Shown: positions 15,414 to 23,422, counted from the first letter of the stretch. The stretch: 39,178 nt of DNA from JBAPRR01 sp049281195 (GCA_049281195.1 JBAPRR010000449.1:1-39178), one strand, 5' to 3'. Translations and numbers: made by a program. Notes: generated by a model not told the origin, from the sequence alone.

Positions 15414-15488
15414 TCGGGAAGGCGGGATTCGAACCCGCGACCTCAGCGTCCCGAACGCTGCGCGCTAACCAAGCTGCGCTACTTCCCG
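15414..15488 (-). tRNA. tRNA-Pro (anticodon CGG)
   Basis: Read on the minus strand, a complete 75-base cloverleaf is present. The acceptor stem is CGGGAAG/CTTCCCG with discriminator A, the D stem GCGC/GCGC, the anticodon stem CAGCG/CGCTG with loop TTCGGGA (anticodon CGG), and the T arm GCGGG-TTCGAAT-CCCGC. CCA is not encoded. The variable loop is short. It reads proline CCG codons, which are frequent in this GC-rich genome. Degenerate GGAGTCGG repeats lie just downstream (15378-15412). Confidence 0.95.
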
Positions 15489-15637
15489 GTCGGCGGATCG
15501 GAGAATCGGTTCCGGTCCGGATGGCGATGCTAGCCGAGGGCCGCTTTTCCGATCGCGAGCTCGGCCGCACCAGCTTTGTTGATCGGAGCACCCCTGTCTC
15601 GGCCTCATCGAAAAATCTAATTGATAAACCAAAACTG

Positions 15638-15653
15638 ATCAGTCTTGACTGAT
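15638..15653 (-). terminator. Probable terminator of the CorC-like gene
   Basis: ATCAGTC and GACTGAT (with TT between them on the plus strand) form a hairpin 9 bases past the stop codon. On the minus strand it is followed by CAGTTTTGGTTT, a T-rich tract. The stem is AT-moderate, so termination may be partial. Confidence 0.5.
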
Positions 15654-15661
15654 GGGTTCTA

Positions 15662-16555
15662 TTAATGAGCTCCCGCAGTAGACGGCGAGGGAGTGGGCTG
15701 GATCACCAGAACCTTGGCCACCCGCCTCTTTTCCATCTCGACCACCCGCAGCTCCCACTCGTCTGACCTGAGCCGCTCGCCTTCGTGCGGGATGTGCCCC
15801 AGCACATCGAAGATGTAGCCACCGATCGTCACGTACTTCCCCTCAGGAAGATTCAGCCCCAGTTGGGTCCTGACGTCGTCGATGCTCGTGCCCCCGTCGA
15901 CCAGCCAGCGTCGATGGTCCACCCGGACGATCTCGGGTTCCCCTGCCGGGTCGAATTCGTCGTGCAGATCGCCCACGATGGCCGCTAGTAGGTCCTTGAC
16001 AGTGATCACCCCGGCCACGCCGCCGTATTCATCGACCACGACGGCGAAGGTCCGCCTGACCGCTCGCATCTCACTGAGCACCTCGAGGACGCGGCGCGAT
16101 TCGGGAACCAGAAAGGGCTGGCGCAGGCGACGCGATATCTCGATCGGGCTCGGGTGTTCGTCGGTTGTATCCCCGTTTGGTGTATCCCCGTTCGTCGCAT
16201 CGCCCTGGACGGCATCGCCCTGGGCCGAAGCGATCTCGTCGATAGCCCAGCCGGCTCGGAAAAGGTCGTTCACGTAGAGGACTCCGACCAGATTGTCGAT
16301 GTCGTCATCGAACACCGGGAAGCAGCTGTGGCCCGATTCCCTCACGGCGCGCGCCACGTCACTGGCGTGTACAGGAATGGGGAGCCCGACCACATCGACA
16401 CGCGGGGTCATGACTTCGTTGACCGTCGTGTCGCGCAACTCCAAGAGCGCGGCAAGGATGTACCGCTCCTGCTCATTTGGCGCTCCAGCGGCTGCCGAAA
16501 GCGCGGCGGCCGGATCCTCGCCCCTCCTCGAGCGGGTCCGGCGGCGGCCGACCAC
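15662..16555 (-). CDS. CorC/HlyC-like protein with paired CBS domains
   Basis: The 297-residue soluble protein has two CBS motifs. The first runs through VNEVMTPRVDVVGL to GHSCFPVFDDDIDNLVGVLY; the second has FLVPESRRVLEVLSEMRAVR and FAVVVDEYGGVAGVITVKDL. A CorC_HlyC domain follows (VDGGTSIDDVRTQLGL, VTIGGYIFDVLGHIP). The membrane DUF21 domain found in long members is absent, so it resembles E. coli CorC, associated with magnesium/cobalt efflux. Between the CBS motifs is an acidic repeat, QGDATNGDTPNGDTTDE, encoded by short direct repeats at 16161-16232. The GTG start lies 10 bases after the receiver gene's stop, so the two are co-transcribed. Confidence 0.85.
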   Translation of the reverse strand: MVGRRRTRSRRGEDPAAALSAAAGAPNEQERYILAALLELRDTTVNEVMTPRVDVVGLPIPVHASDVARAVRESGHSCFPVFDDDIDNLVGVLYVNDLFRAGWAIDEIASAQGDAVQGDATNGDTPNGDTTDEHPSPIEISRRLRQPFLVPESRRVLEVLSEMRAVRRTFAVVVDEYGGVAGVITVKDLLAAIVGDLHDEFDPAGEPEIVRVDHRRWLVDGGTSIDDVRTQLGLNLPEGKYVTIGGYIFDVLGHIPHEGERLRSDEWELRVVEMEKRRVAKVLVIQPTPSPSTAGAH

Positions 16556-16565
16556 TAAAGGATCA

Positions 16566-17024
16566 CTACCCCGTGGCTACAGCGGGAGTGGCGGAACCGA
16601 CTGATGCAGACGCCGGAAACGCCGGCTGAGGTGTGTACGAATCGTCGTGGAAGCTGGTCCCGCCCAACAGCGCGGTGACGGCACGCCTCAGCCTGATCGG
16701 ATCGAGCGGCTTCACTACCCACCCCTCTGCCCCCGACCTTTTGGCCAGGAATACGTCCGCTCTCCGGTCGAGCAACATCAGCACCGGCACGTGGGGAAGC
16801 GCCCCGTATGACTCCGCGAGGCGCAGTTCCATGCACACGGCCATTGCTCCCATGTTCCCCATCTGCATGTCCACGACCACCAGGTCCGGCGCCTCCGCAG
16901 TGGCCTTGGCAAGTACCTGGGGTCCGGTGAAGGCCACGTCTGTCTCGTTCTCCGGACCGGCGACGACGGCCAGTACCTCAGAGCGGACCGAGGGTGCATC
17001 TGAGGCGACCAGTATTTTCGACAC
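16566..17024 (-). CDS. Single-domain response-regulator receiver protein
   Basis: The 152-residue protein is a receiver domain with the phosphoacceptor Asp52 in DLVVVDMQMG. The conserved Lys lies in GWVVKPLDP, where the following Pro is also kept, and a low-complexity Pro/Ala/Ser tail closes it. The usual acidic pair near the N-terminus is only partly kept (ASDAP). There is no output domain, so it probably acts by protein contact. No histidine kinase is nearby. It starts with GTG nine bases after the stop of the ArsA-like gene upstream and is followed 10 bases on by the CBS gene, suggesting a four-gene unit running from 19375 to 15662. Confidence 0.8.
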   Translation of the reverse strand: MSKILVASDAPSVRSEVLAVVAGPENETDVAFTGPQVLAKATAEAPDLVVVDMQMGNMGAMAVCMELRLAESYGALPHVPVLMLLDRRADVFLAKRSGAEGWVVKPLDPIRLRRAVTALLGGTSFHDDSYTPQPAFPASASVGSATPAVATG

Positions 17025-17033
17025 GTCCGCAGG

Positions 17034-18239
17034 TTAACTTCCGTCGGCCTCGTCGGTCAGCGCTGAGTCCCCGAAGAGCGCCGTATCTCCGAACAGTGCG
17101 TCGGCAACCTTCTCCAACCCCGCGAGATCGTGAACGTCCTCTTCCAACAGCGGCACCCGGATCACGGGCGCCGGGGCCACCTGGGCCACCAACTCCTCGA
17201 TGGTCCGCTCCTCACGTTCGTTCACCAGGATCAGTTTTTTCAGGTTGTCAGCAAGTACTGACAGGTCAGAGCTCTCAATGCCGTCGCCTTCCGGATCGAT
17301 CTCCGGCACCGTCGACTCGTCTGACCAGAAAACAGGGTGAACCCGGTTCACCACCAACGCGTCCACCTCGAGGCCACTGTCTTCGAGGCGGTCGGCGAAC
17401 CAGCCGGCTTCTGCGACCGTGTCGATCCGCGGCGCGGACACGAGGACGAACGCCGTCGACTGGTTCGCGAGGAGTCCCCGCATGTGGCTGGCGCGCAGCC
17501 TGAAGCCTTCTTCCATGCCTGCGAACGCCTGGAAGAAGGCGACTGCGTCGTTCACTATGTCGGCGCCCGCCACCTTGCTGATCGTCTTGAGGAGAGCTTG
17601 CGACGCGACCGAGAAGGCCCTCAACGAAGCGCGCGTGGGCATCATCAGGAATTGAAAGAGCCGATTGCCCAAAAAGCGGCTCAACCGGTTCGGTGCTTCG
17701 AGAAAGTCGAGGGCATTTCGAGAAGGTGGGGTGTCCACGATGATGAGATCGAACCGGTCTTCCTCGGACAGCTCGTAGAGCTTTTCCATCGCCATGTATT
17801 CCTGGGTCCCCGACAGAGCCTCTGTCAGGTTCCGGTAGAGGCGGTTCTGCAGAATCCCTTCGGCTTGCTCGTCTGTGTCGGAGTGCTTGCGGACCAGGTC
17901 ATCGAAGGTGCTCTTGGGGTCGAGCTGAAGCGCCCAGAGCTCCCCGTCCCAGTCGCCGGCGACCTGGTGGGCGACGTTTCCTAGGCTCTCGAGGCCCAAG
18001 GAATCAGCAAGCCTTCTTGCCGGGTCGATGGTAACGACGCACGAACGGCGTCCCATCCGGGCGCCTTGCAGTGCCATGGCTGCCGAGATCGTGGTCTTGC
18101 CTACTCCACCCGAGCCGCAACCGACCACGATGTCGTGATCTGCCAGCAGCCTGGCCCAGCTGCCGTCGCCCTCCTCGTCCTCGCCCACGAAGTCCTCGTC
18201 CTCGCCCACGAAGTCGAAGTCCTCCTCCGGGGCGCTCAC
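17034..18239 (-). CDS. ArsA/Get3-like ATPase, second of a pair (BagB/Rv3680-like)
   Basis: The 401-residue protein has the deviant Walker A of ArsA/Get3 ATPases (GSGGVGKTT at 42-50), then VVTIDPARRLADSLG and LIIVDTPPSRNALDFLEAP. These dimeric ATPases guide tail-anchored or other client proteins in eukaryotes and drive arsenite export in some bacteria. Actinobacteria carry a two-gene version (Rv3679-Rv3680 in M. tuberculosis, described as Get3 homologues BagA/BagB). The N-terminus is strongly acidic with an in-frame duplication (FVGEDEDFVGEDEE), coded by a 21-base direct repeat near 18176-18218. The GTG start overlaps the upstream gene's TGA by four bases, so the two subunits are translationally coupled and probably form a heterodimer. 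Confidence 0.85.
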   Translation of the reverse strand: MSAPEEDFDFVGEDEDFVGEDEEGDGSWARLLADHDIVVGCGSGGVGKTTISAAMALQGARMGRRSCVVTIDPARRLADSLGLESLGNVAHQVAGDWDGELWALQLDPKSTFDDLVRKHSDTDEQAEGILQNRLYRNLTEALSGTQEYMAMEKLYELSEEDRFDLIIVDTPPSRNALDFLEAPNRLSRFLGNRLFQFLMMPTRASLRAFSVASQALLKTISKVAGADIVNDAVAFFQAFAGMEEGFRLRASHMRGLLANQSTAFVLVSAPRIDTVAEAGWFADRLEDSGLEVDALVVNRVHPVFWSDESTVPEIDPEGDGIESSDLSVLADNLKKLILVNEREERTIEELVAQVAPAPVIRVPLLEEDVHDLAGLEKVADALFGDTALFGDSALTDEADGS

Positions 18240-19375
18240 GAGGTAACCCTCCGAGGCTGAGCCTCCGGATCCTCCGGATCCCTCGAGGACGCCAGGGGGT
18301 GAGAGGGATTGGAGGAGTGGAGCTCCTCGATTCCGAGCCGGAGCGATTCGGCTATATCCGTCAACTCATCCGGGCCGATGGCTTCGCCATCGATCTCGGG
18401 CACCCTGATCTGGCGCAGCGGAAGTTCGTCGGACAGCCGGCGCAACTGATCCTCCTGCAGTTCCTGACGCACCTGGGTGAACCTGGCAGCTTCAGAAAGG
18501 GCCTGGGCCAACCCGGGAGCCAGATCGACCCCTACCTCGGCCGCAGCTTCTGTCGGATCGGCCCCGAGGCCACTGACCCGGGGGATGCAGCCGTTTATGA
18601 CGATGGGACCGAGGCTCACGCCGACACGGTCCTCCAGCTTGTAGGCGGCTTCGACGGCTTCGTTGACCGGCATCTCTTCGGGAAGGGTCACCAGGGCCAC
18701 CCGGCAACGCTCCGGATCGGTCAGAAGCTCGACCACGTCTGCGGCCTGCGTCCTGAGCGGGCCTGACCGTGCCGCATCCAAAAGGCCCGAGGCAGAGGAC
18801 AAGAAGGTCATCACGTGGCCGGTGGCCGGAGCGTCCACGAGCACCACGTCACAGCGTTCCCCACGCTCCAGCTGCTTCACCTTCCCGAGCACCAAGATGT
18901 CTTTGATCCCCGGAATCGCGGTCGCCACCACGTCCAATGCTCCCGACGACACCAGCCGGCGAGAGAAACGCTTCATGCCGTGGTCGGCCAGGTACTCGAG
19001 AAGAGCGTCGTCGGGGGTGATGCGCCTGGCAAAGACCTCCCCACCGGACCGGTCGTCCTCGAAGAGCAGGACCTCTTCGTAATCGAGCGAACCGTCCTCA
19101 CCGAAGGCCTGGGGTATGCCCGGCTTGCCCTCGAGCTCGACGATGAGAACCGACAGGCCGGCCTCTGCCGCAGTCTGTGCGAGGGCAGCGCAGACCGTCG
19201 TCTTACCGACGCCCCCCTTTCCGGCGACGATCAGGACGCGGCTCTGCTTGAAGAATGCGGCCACCTCCATGGCGGGGCGAGCGTATCCGTCCTTTGCACC
19301 GCCGCCATCCCGCTCGACCAACTCCAGCCGCCTTTCAATCCTTCTCACTCTGTCCTCTCTACCCTCCTGAGTCAC
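18236..19375 (-). CDS. ArsA/Get3-like ATPase, first of a pair (BagA/Rv3679-like)
   Basis: The 379-residue protein has AGKGGVGKTT at 51-60 and later VELEGKPGIPQAFG and VVLVDAPATGHVMTFL, as in ArsA/Get3 family ATPases. It has a ~40-residue N-terminal extension with charged repeats (RVRRIERRLELVERD), probably helical. The GTG at 19375 is the longest start; a GTG at 19348 preceded by GAGAGG is an alternative. It is divergent from whiB across 117 bases, the arrangement of Rv3679-Rv3680 and whiB4. Coupling to the downstream ATPase through a GTGA overlap supports a heterodimer. Client proteins are unknown. Confidence 0.85.
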   Translation of the reverse strand: MTQEGREDRVRRIERRLELVERDGGGAKDGYARPAMEVAAFFKQSRVLIVAGKGGVGKTTVCAALAQTAAEAGLSVLIVELEGKPGIPQAFGEDGSLDYEEVLLFEDDRSGGEVFARRITPDDALLEYLADHGMKRFSRRLVSSGALDVVATAIPGIKDILVLGKVKQLERGERCDVVLVDAPATGHVMTFLSSASGLLDAARSGPLRTQAADVVELLTDPERCRVALVTLPEEMPVNEAVEAAYKLEDRVGVSLGPIVINGCIPRVSGLGADPTEAAAEVGVDLAPGLAQALSEAARFTQVRQELQEDQLRRLSDELPLRQIRVPEIDGEAIGPDELTDIAESLRLGIEELHSSNPSHPLASSRDPEDPEAQPRRVTS

Positions 19376-19440
19376 CTGGCATCCGTGAAAAGACCCGGAT
19401 CAAGGCACCTAAAAATATTAAGAATCCCAGGTCAAACCCC

Positions 19441-19470
19441 TTGTAGCTGCCGCAGAGGTGAAGGTAGCGT
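19441..19470 (+). promoter_or_regulatory. Candidate whiB promoter
   Basis: TTGTAG (19441-19446) and TAGCGT (19465-19470) are 18 bases apart on the plus strand. The ribosome site AGGAGG and the GTG at 19493 follow. Confidence 0.4.
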
Positions 19471-19492
19471 CGTTTTTCGGAGGAGGGTTCAA

Positions 19493-19759
19493 GTGGTCAC
19501 GACTCAAAGGCTGGGCGAGGCGTGGCAAGCGAGGGCGGCTTGTAGAGGGCCGCAAGCCGCGGTTTTCTTCCCGCCCACGCATGCCGAGCGTAAGGAAGAC
19601 AAGGTGACACGCGAGGCCCGCGCGAAGGACATCTGCGCGAGTTGCACGGTGCAGCGCGCCTGTCTCGAGTACGCAATCCGGATCCGCGAACCACACGGAA
19701 TCTGGGGCGGGCTCAACGAAATGGAACGCAAGCTGGTCGCCGACCAACGCGACATCTGA
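19493..19759 (+). CDS. WhiB-family iron-sulfur regulator (WhiB4-like by position)
   Basis: The 88-residue protein has the four WhiB cysteines: one in AACRG, then CASCTVQRAC giving C-x2-C-x5-C. They bind a redox-sensitive 4Fe-4S cluster. GIWGGLNEMER is the WhiB turn that contacts the sigma factor. A short basic tail follows, as in DNA-binding members. The GTG at 19493 is chosen because AGGAGG lies six or seven bases upstream. It is divergent from the ArsA/Get3-like pair, as whiB4 is from Rv3680-Rv3679, and its stop lies two bases from the convergent DUF929 gene. An oxidative or redox response role is inferred from the family. Confidence 0.9.
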   Translation: MVTTQRLGEAWQARAACRGPQAAVFFPPTHAERKEDKVTREARAKDICASCTVQRACLEYAIRIREPHGIWGGLNEMERKLVADQRDI

Positions 19760-19761
19760 AC

Positions 19762-20673
19762 TCAGGCTGCACCCAGACCCAACAGGGTTGAAGTCAATCT
19801 GATCGCAGGACTCGAGCACACGTCGACCGGGGGCTTGGCGAGAACTGTGCAGATGGCGGCCGTTATCTGATTGGCGGCTCCCACGAGCGCCCGGGTCGTT
19901 TGGTTGCCCGGCTTGTTCACCAGGTCGCTCACGATCTGTTGCATCGACAAACCGTGAAGTAGTCCCGGAGTGAATGTCGCTCCGGACAGGACCATCCGGT
20001 TCGCCACATCGATGAACGGGAGCACTCCCGGCTCCGCCCACGGTGACTTGTCGTAGGCCTTCAATGAAGCCGCTTCAACCGCGTCGGGAGTGGCGAGACG
20101 TTCGTAACCGGCCGGTGCCAGCACGGACTGCTCGTTCCCGTACTCCTCGACGGCCGACAGCGACAGCAGGTTGCTGTGGTACACCGCGCCTTGGAGGCTG
20201 AACGTCGGGGTGCCCGGAAACACGTCCGTCGTGGCAGACGTCGTCGAGTACAGCTTGTCGAAGGTCCCGAACCTACCGAGAGCTATGACCAGGGCCCAGC
20301 GCTCCGCGGCGCAGGCCGGACAGTAAAGCGCCCCGACCCACACGATCGCCGGACGACCGTGGACATGGAGTACTTGAGCCCCGTGGACCACTGCGGGAGC
20401 GGAAAGCAGGGGGAGCGAGGGATCGCCGACCTGGTTGAAGACGCTCGGCGGAATGCTCGTCACGTCCTGGACCAGCGCGCTCGGAGCGGGCTGTACGGGG
20501 GGAGGCGCCGCCCCGGGCGGAGAGTTGCTCGTCAGGTTGAGCACGACCAGAACGACGACGACCACGAGGACGACCGCCACGAAGGCGAACATGAACAGTC
20601 CCGACGGGAGAGGATGCGACTGGCTGCCACCGTCGGAGGGATTCGGCCCCGAGGGGATTCTCGGTTCCGCCAT
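19762..20673 (-). CDS. DUF929-type membrane-anchored thioredoxin-like protein
   Basis: The 303-residue protein has a short Pro/Ser-rich cytoplasmic start, one membrane segment at about 25-47 (FAFVAVVLVVVVVLVVLNL) and an extracytoplasmic domain with YCPACAAERWAL (CxxC, Cys 118 and 121). Together with PAIVWVGALYCPAC these match DUF929 proteins, which have a thioredoxin-like fold. A role in disulfide chemistry outside the membrane is likely but not demonstrated by sequence. The ATG at 20673 lies eight bases after TACGCT. It is divergent from the Nudix gene across 38 bases. Confidence 0.8.
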   Translation of the reverse strand: MAEPRIPSGPNPSDGGSQSHPLPSGLFMFAFVAVVLVVVVVLVVLNLTSNSPPGAAPPPVQPAPSALVQDVTSIPPSVFNQVGDPSLPLLSAPAVVHGAQVLHVHGRPAIVWVGALYCPACAAERWALVIALGRFGTFDKLYSTTSATTDVFPGTPTFSLQGAVYHSNLLSLSAVEEYGNEQSVLAPAGYERLATPDAVEAASLKAYDKSPWAEPGVLPFIDVANRMVLSGATFTPGLLHGLSMQQIVSDLVNKPGNQTTRALVGAANQITAAICTVLAKPPVDVCSSPAIRLTSTLLGLGAA

Positions 20674-20681
20674 CGAGAAAC

Positions 20682-20704
20682 AGCGTAACGAACACCATTA
20701 GCGT
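20682..20704. promoter_or_regulatory. Back-to-back -10 boxes for divergent leaderless genes
   Basis: TACGCT (minus strand, 20687-20682) lies eight bases before the DUF929 ATG. TAGCGT (plus strand, 20699-20704) lies seven bases before the Nudix ATG. The 38-base gap leaves no room for ordinary leaders. Confidence 0.4.
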
Positions 20705-20711
20705 TTCCTTG

Positions 20712-21629
20712 ATGACCTCGGTCCCGCCTCCGGTTCCGGTCCGTGACGCCGCGACCATCATGCTCGTGCGCGACGGTTCTGACGGGTTAGAGGTCTGCAT
20801 GCTGAAGAGGCATCTGAACTCGGACTTCGTCGGGGGTGCCTTCGTCTTCCCCGGAGGGAAGGTGGATGACGAAGACAGGTCGGAGCTGGCTCAGGTCGTC
20901 TGCGCAGGGAGAAGCGACGCCGATGCCAGCGAGCTGCTCGGGGTTGCCTCCGGTGGACTCGGGTTTTTCGTGGCCGGGCTACGCGAGTGCTTCGAGGAGG
21001 CCGGGATTCTCCTCGCCTACCAGGCGAACCACACCGACGGCGAGCTCTACAGCCCGAAAAACGATGCGGCCGAATCCCGCCTGGCCAAGTTCAGGGGCGA
21101 CGTGAACGCCAAACGGGTGAGCTTTCTCGAAGCGTGCCAACGAGCCAACGTCACCCTTGCTGTCGACCGGGTGCTGTACTTCGCGCACTGGATCACGCCG
21201 GAGCTCGCGCCCAAAAGGTACGACACCCGCTTTTTCGTAGCTGCAGTTCCTCCGGGACAGACCGCGATCCACGACGACTACGAGACAGTCGAGACCGTCT
21301 GGGTCCGTCCACCCGACGCGCTAGCTCGCGCCGACGCGGGGGAGTTCCAGCTGATCTTCCCCACGCTCCGTAACCTGCAGGCGATCGGGCGTTTCGCCAC
21401 CGCGAGCGAGTTGCTGGCAGCCGCTGCTGCGATCGAGAGCGTTCCCGCCGTGCTCCCGCGCGTCGTGTCGGACGGGCTGGGTGTGCGCATCGTTCTTCCC
21501 GGAGATCCGGGCTACGAGGACGCAATCGGCGCGGCACCGGACAGGCCGACCACCGAGCTCACTCCACAAGAAGTTTCCGCCGTCATCAGCCGAATAGGAA
21601 GCGACGGCCGCATGCGCAGCGACGGCTGA
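20712..21629 (+). CDS. Nudix hydrolase with a split Nudix box (NUDT19-like)
   Basis: From the ATG at 20712 the protein has 305 residues. The Nudix box is interrupted: its beginning, FVFPGGKVDDED (about 44-55), is separated by ~35 residues from its end, RECFEEAGILLAY (91-103). That split is characteristic of NUDT19/RP2-type enzymes, known as CoA diphosphatases in animals. RECFEEAG keeps the metal-binding glutamates. VDRVLYFAHWITPELAPKRYDTRFF is also typical of the subgroup. A TTG at 20709 is the longest start, but the ATG with TAGCGT seven bases upstream fits a leaderless mRNA. CoA or acyl-CoA hydrolysis is inferred. Confidence 0.85.
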   Translation: MTSVPPPVPVRDAATIMLVRDGSDGLEVCMLKRHLNSDFVGGAFVFPGGKVDDEDRSELAQVVCAGRSDADASELLGVASGGLGFFVAGLRECFEEAGILLAYQANHTDGELYSPKNDAAESRLAKFRGDVNAKRVSFLEACQRANVTLAVDRVLYFAHWITPELAPKRYDTRFFVAAVPPGQTAIHDDYETVETVWVRPPDALARADAGEFQLIFPTLRNLQAIGRFATASELLAAAAAIESVPAVLPRVVSDGLGVRIVLPGDPGYEDAIGAAPDRPTTELTPQEVSAVISRIGSDGRMRSDG

Positions 21630-21633
21630 CCGT

Positions 21634-22857
21634 CTAAGCCTCGGCGTTCTTCGGACCGAGCGCCGACTCGATGTCGTCCAGGAGCCGTGCCGTGCAGGAC
21701 GCCGTGTCGACGACAGGCGCGATGTCTTCCGATACCCGCTTGGCGAGCATGGAGAAGGCGTCAGCGAGCGGGCCGACGTCCGTGCCCGCCACCGGCTCAC
21801 CGGCGTCCGCGGACGCCACCATCTGGGGGTGAAGCGGAATCCTTCCGATGACCGGCACTCCGATGTCCTCGGCCAACCTGTCGCCTCCCCCTTCACCGAA
21901 CAGCGCGTAGGACTCGCCGTGCTCGCACTCGAAGGCGGTCATGTTCTCGATGACACCGGCGACCCGTACGTGCGCCCGGCGGAACATGTCGGCGGCACGA
22001 CCAGCGACCTTCTGGGCGGCGACCGGGGGAGTCGTGACGACCAGAACTTCGGCACGCGGGAGCATTCTGGCAAGACCCATCGGCACGTCACCTGTTCCCG
22101 GCGGCATGTCGATCAGCAGGTAATCGATCTCTCCCCAGCGGACATCCTCCAAAAACTGCTGGAGCGCCCTGTTGAGGATCTGCCCGCGCCACATGATCGC
22201 CTCGGACTCATCCGCCAGGAAGCCCATCGATACGACCTTCAGCAATCCACTTCCGACGATGAGCTCCATGGGGAGCATCTTGCGCGACTCGTCTCCGCGC
22301 AGCTTCCCGGACAGCCCCAGCATGCGAGGCACCGAGAAGCCGGCGATATCCGCATCGATGAGACCCACGACGAAGCCCAGTCGGGCCAGCGAGACCGCCA
22401 GATTTACCGTGACTGAAGACTTCCCGACCCCGCCTTTTCCCGACGCGATGGCCACCACCCGGGTCGTCACCGGAAAGTCGACCGTGGCGGCCTTGTCTTC
22501 TTGAGCTTTGAGGCGGGCCCGTTCCATGAGCGTCCGCTTTTCGTCGCGGTTCATGGCCGATGTCTGTACGTCCACGGAGGTGACTCCGGGAAGAGCAGCG
22601 AGCCGGGTGGTCACGTCTTCGTGGATCTGCCCTCTGAGCGGGCACGATGCGACCGTAAGGGCCACCTCGACCTGCACATTCCCTGAAGCGTCGGCGTTGG
22701 CGTCTCTCACCATGCCGAGATCGACGATGTTGTCGCCGAGCTCGGGATCGATCACGCCGCGGAGAGCGTCGAAGAGGGCTTCTTTACTCGGGACCTTGCG
22801 CAACGGAGCATCGAGCGAGTCGCGGTGCGCCCTTTCATCTCCGTTGCCGCTGGTCAC
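21634..22857 (-). CDS. mrp: Mrp/ApbC-type P-loop ATPase (Fe-S cluster carrier)
   Basis: The protein has 407 residues from the GTG at 22857. An N-terminal MIP18/DUF59 domain (about 25-105: LFDALRGVIDPELGDNIVDLG, VASCPLRGQIHED) precedes a MinD/Mrp ATPase with SGKGGVGKSSVTVNLA (Walker A 140-148), GLIDADIAGFSVPRMLG and LLIDMPPGTGD. Such proteins bind and transfer 4Fe-4S clusters. The bridging CPxC motif is reduced here to FECEHGE, with only one Cys, as in some actinobacterial Mrp. The GTG was chosen because it directly precedes the MIP18 domain and follows TAACCT by seven bases; the frame remains open further upstream, but that stretch is intergenic or antisense to erpA. It is divergent from erpA. 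Confidence 0.88.
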   Translation of the reverse strand: MTSGNGDERAHRDSLDAPLRKVPSKEALFDALRGVIDPELGDNIVDLGMVRDANADASGNVQVEVALTVASCPLRGQIHEDVTTRLAALPGVTSVDVQTSAMNRDEKRTLMERARLKAQEDKAATVDFPVTTRVVAIASGKGGVGKSSVTVNLAVSLARLGFVVGLIDADIAGFSVPRMLGLSGKLRGDESRKMLPMELIVGSGLLKVVSMGFLADESEAIMWRGQILNRALQQFLEDVRWGEIDYLLIDMPPGTGDVPMGLARMLPRAEVLVVTTPPVAAQKVAGRAADMFRRAHVRVAGVIENMTAFECEHGESYALFGEGGGDRLAEDIGVPVIGRIPLHPQMVASADAGEPVAGTDVGPLADAFSMLAKRVSEDIAPVVDTASCTARLLDDIESALGPKNAEA

Positions 22858-22936
22858 AGCCTTGAGGTTACCGGGGGTCCCCGGCCGTCCCGGGCTTGTG
22901 ACCAAACCGGCACGTCGCGGCCGCCGGTGACTGTCG

Positions 22937-22985
22937 GATACGACCGGGCAGATACCACCGGGCTTGGGCGCAGATACGACCGGGC
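22937..22985. repeat. Three short direct repeats between mrp and erpA
   Basis: GATACGACCGGGC occurs at 22937-22949 and 22973-22985, with one variant (GATACCACCGGGC) at 22951-22963. They lie in the 180-base divergent region and could be binding sites for a shared regulator. No known Fe-S regulator site is recognised. Confidence 0.55.
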
Positions 22986-23037
22986 GTAGCCGCCGAGTAT
23001 CCTGGATATGTAGGAATCGGCTTACAGGAGGCCTGCT

Positions 23038-23406
23038 GTGACAACGACGATGACCACGGTCAACATCGGGAAGAGGCCGGACCCGATTGTCCTCACCGAT
23101 TCCGCGCAGAAGAAAGTCGCCGACCTGCTCGCACAGGAGTCTGCAGAAAGTCCCCTTGTGCTGCGGGTGGCCGTCCGTCCCGGGGGATGCTCGGGGTACA
23201 GCTATGAGATGTACTTCGACCCCGAGACGGCCGAGGACGATGTGGTCCGCTCCTACGGGGACGTGACCGTGGCTGTCGACACCGCGAGCGCCCAGCTCCT
23301 CAAGGGCTCGACCCTGGATTACAACGACGGCCTCACGGACGCCGGTTTCCACATCTCGAACCCGAACGCGACGCGCACCTGCGGTTGCGGCTCCTCTTTC
23401 AGCTGA
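23038..23406 (+). CDS. erpA: ErpA/HesB-type iron-sulfur insertion protein
   Basis: The 122-residue protein is an A-type Fe-S carrier. The three conserved cysteines are present: Cys51 in RPGGCSGYSY and Cys115/Cys117 in TCGCGSSF at the C-terminus. VLTDSAQKKVADLL is the family's first helix. It passes clusters to apo-enzymes. The GTG start at 23038 has AGGAG seven bases upstream. It is divergent from mrp and directly upstream of a protein that needs 2Fe-2S clusters, so carrier and client are probably co-expressed. Its TGA is followed by C, in a region where the +1 frame is already open. Confidence 0.92.
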   Translation: MTTTMTTVNIGKRPDPIVLTDSAQKKVADLLAQESAESPLVLRVAVRPGGCSGYSYEMYFDPETAEDDVVRSYGDVTVAVDTASAQLLKGSTLDYNDGLTDAGFHISNPNATRTCGCGSSFS

Positions 23407-23422
23407 CCGGAACCTCGGTCAA

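Noticed and set aside
22858..23352. N-terminal extension of Mrp in the same open frame
   Set aside because: It would run antisense through erpA and the intergenic repeats; Mrp homology begins right after the GTG at 22857.
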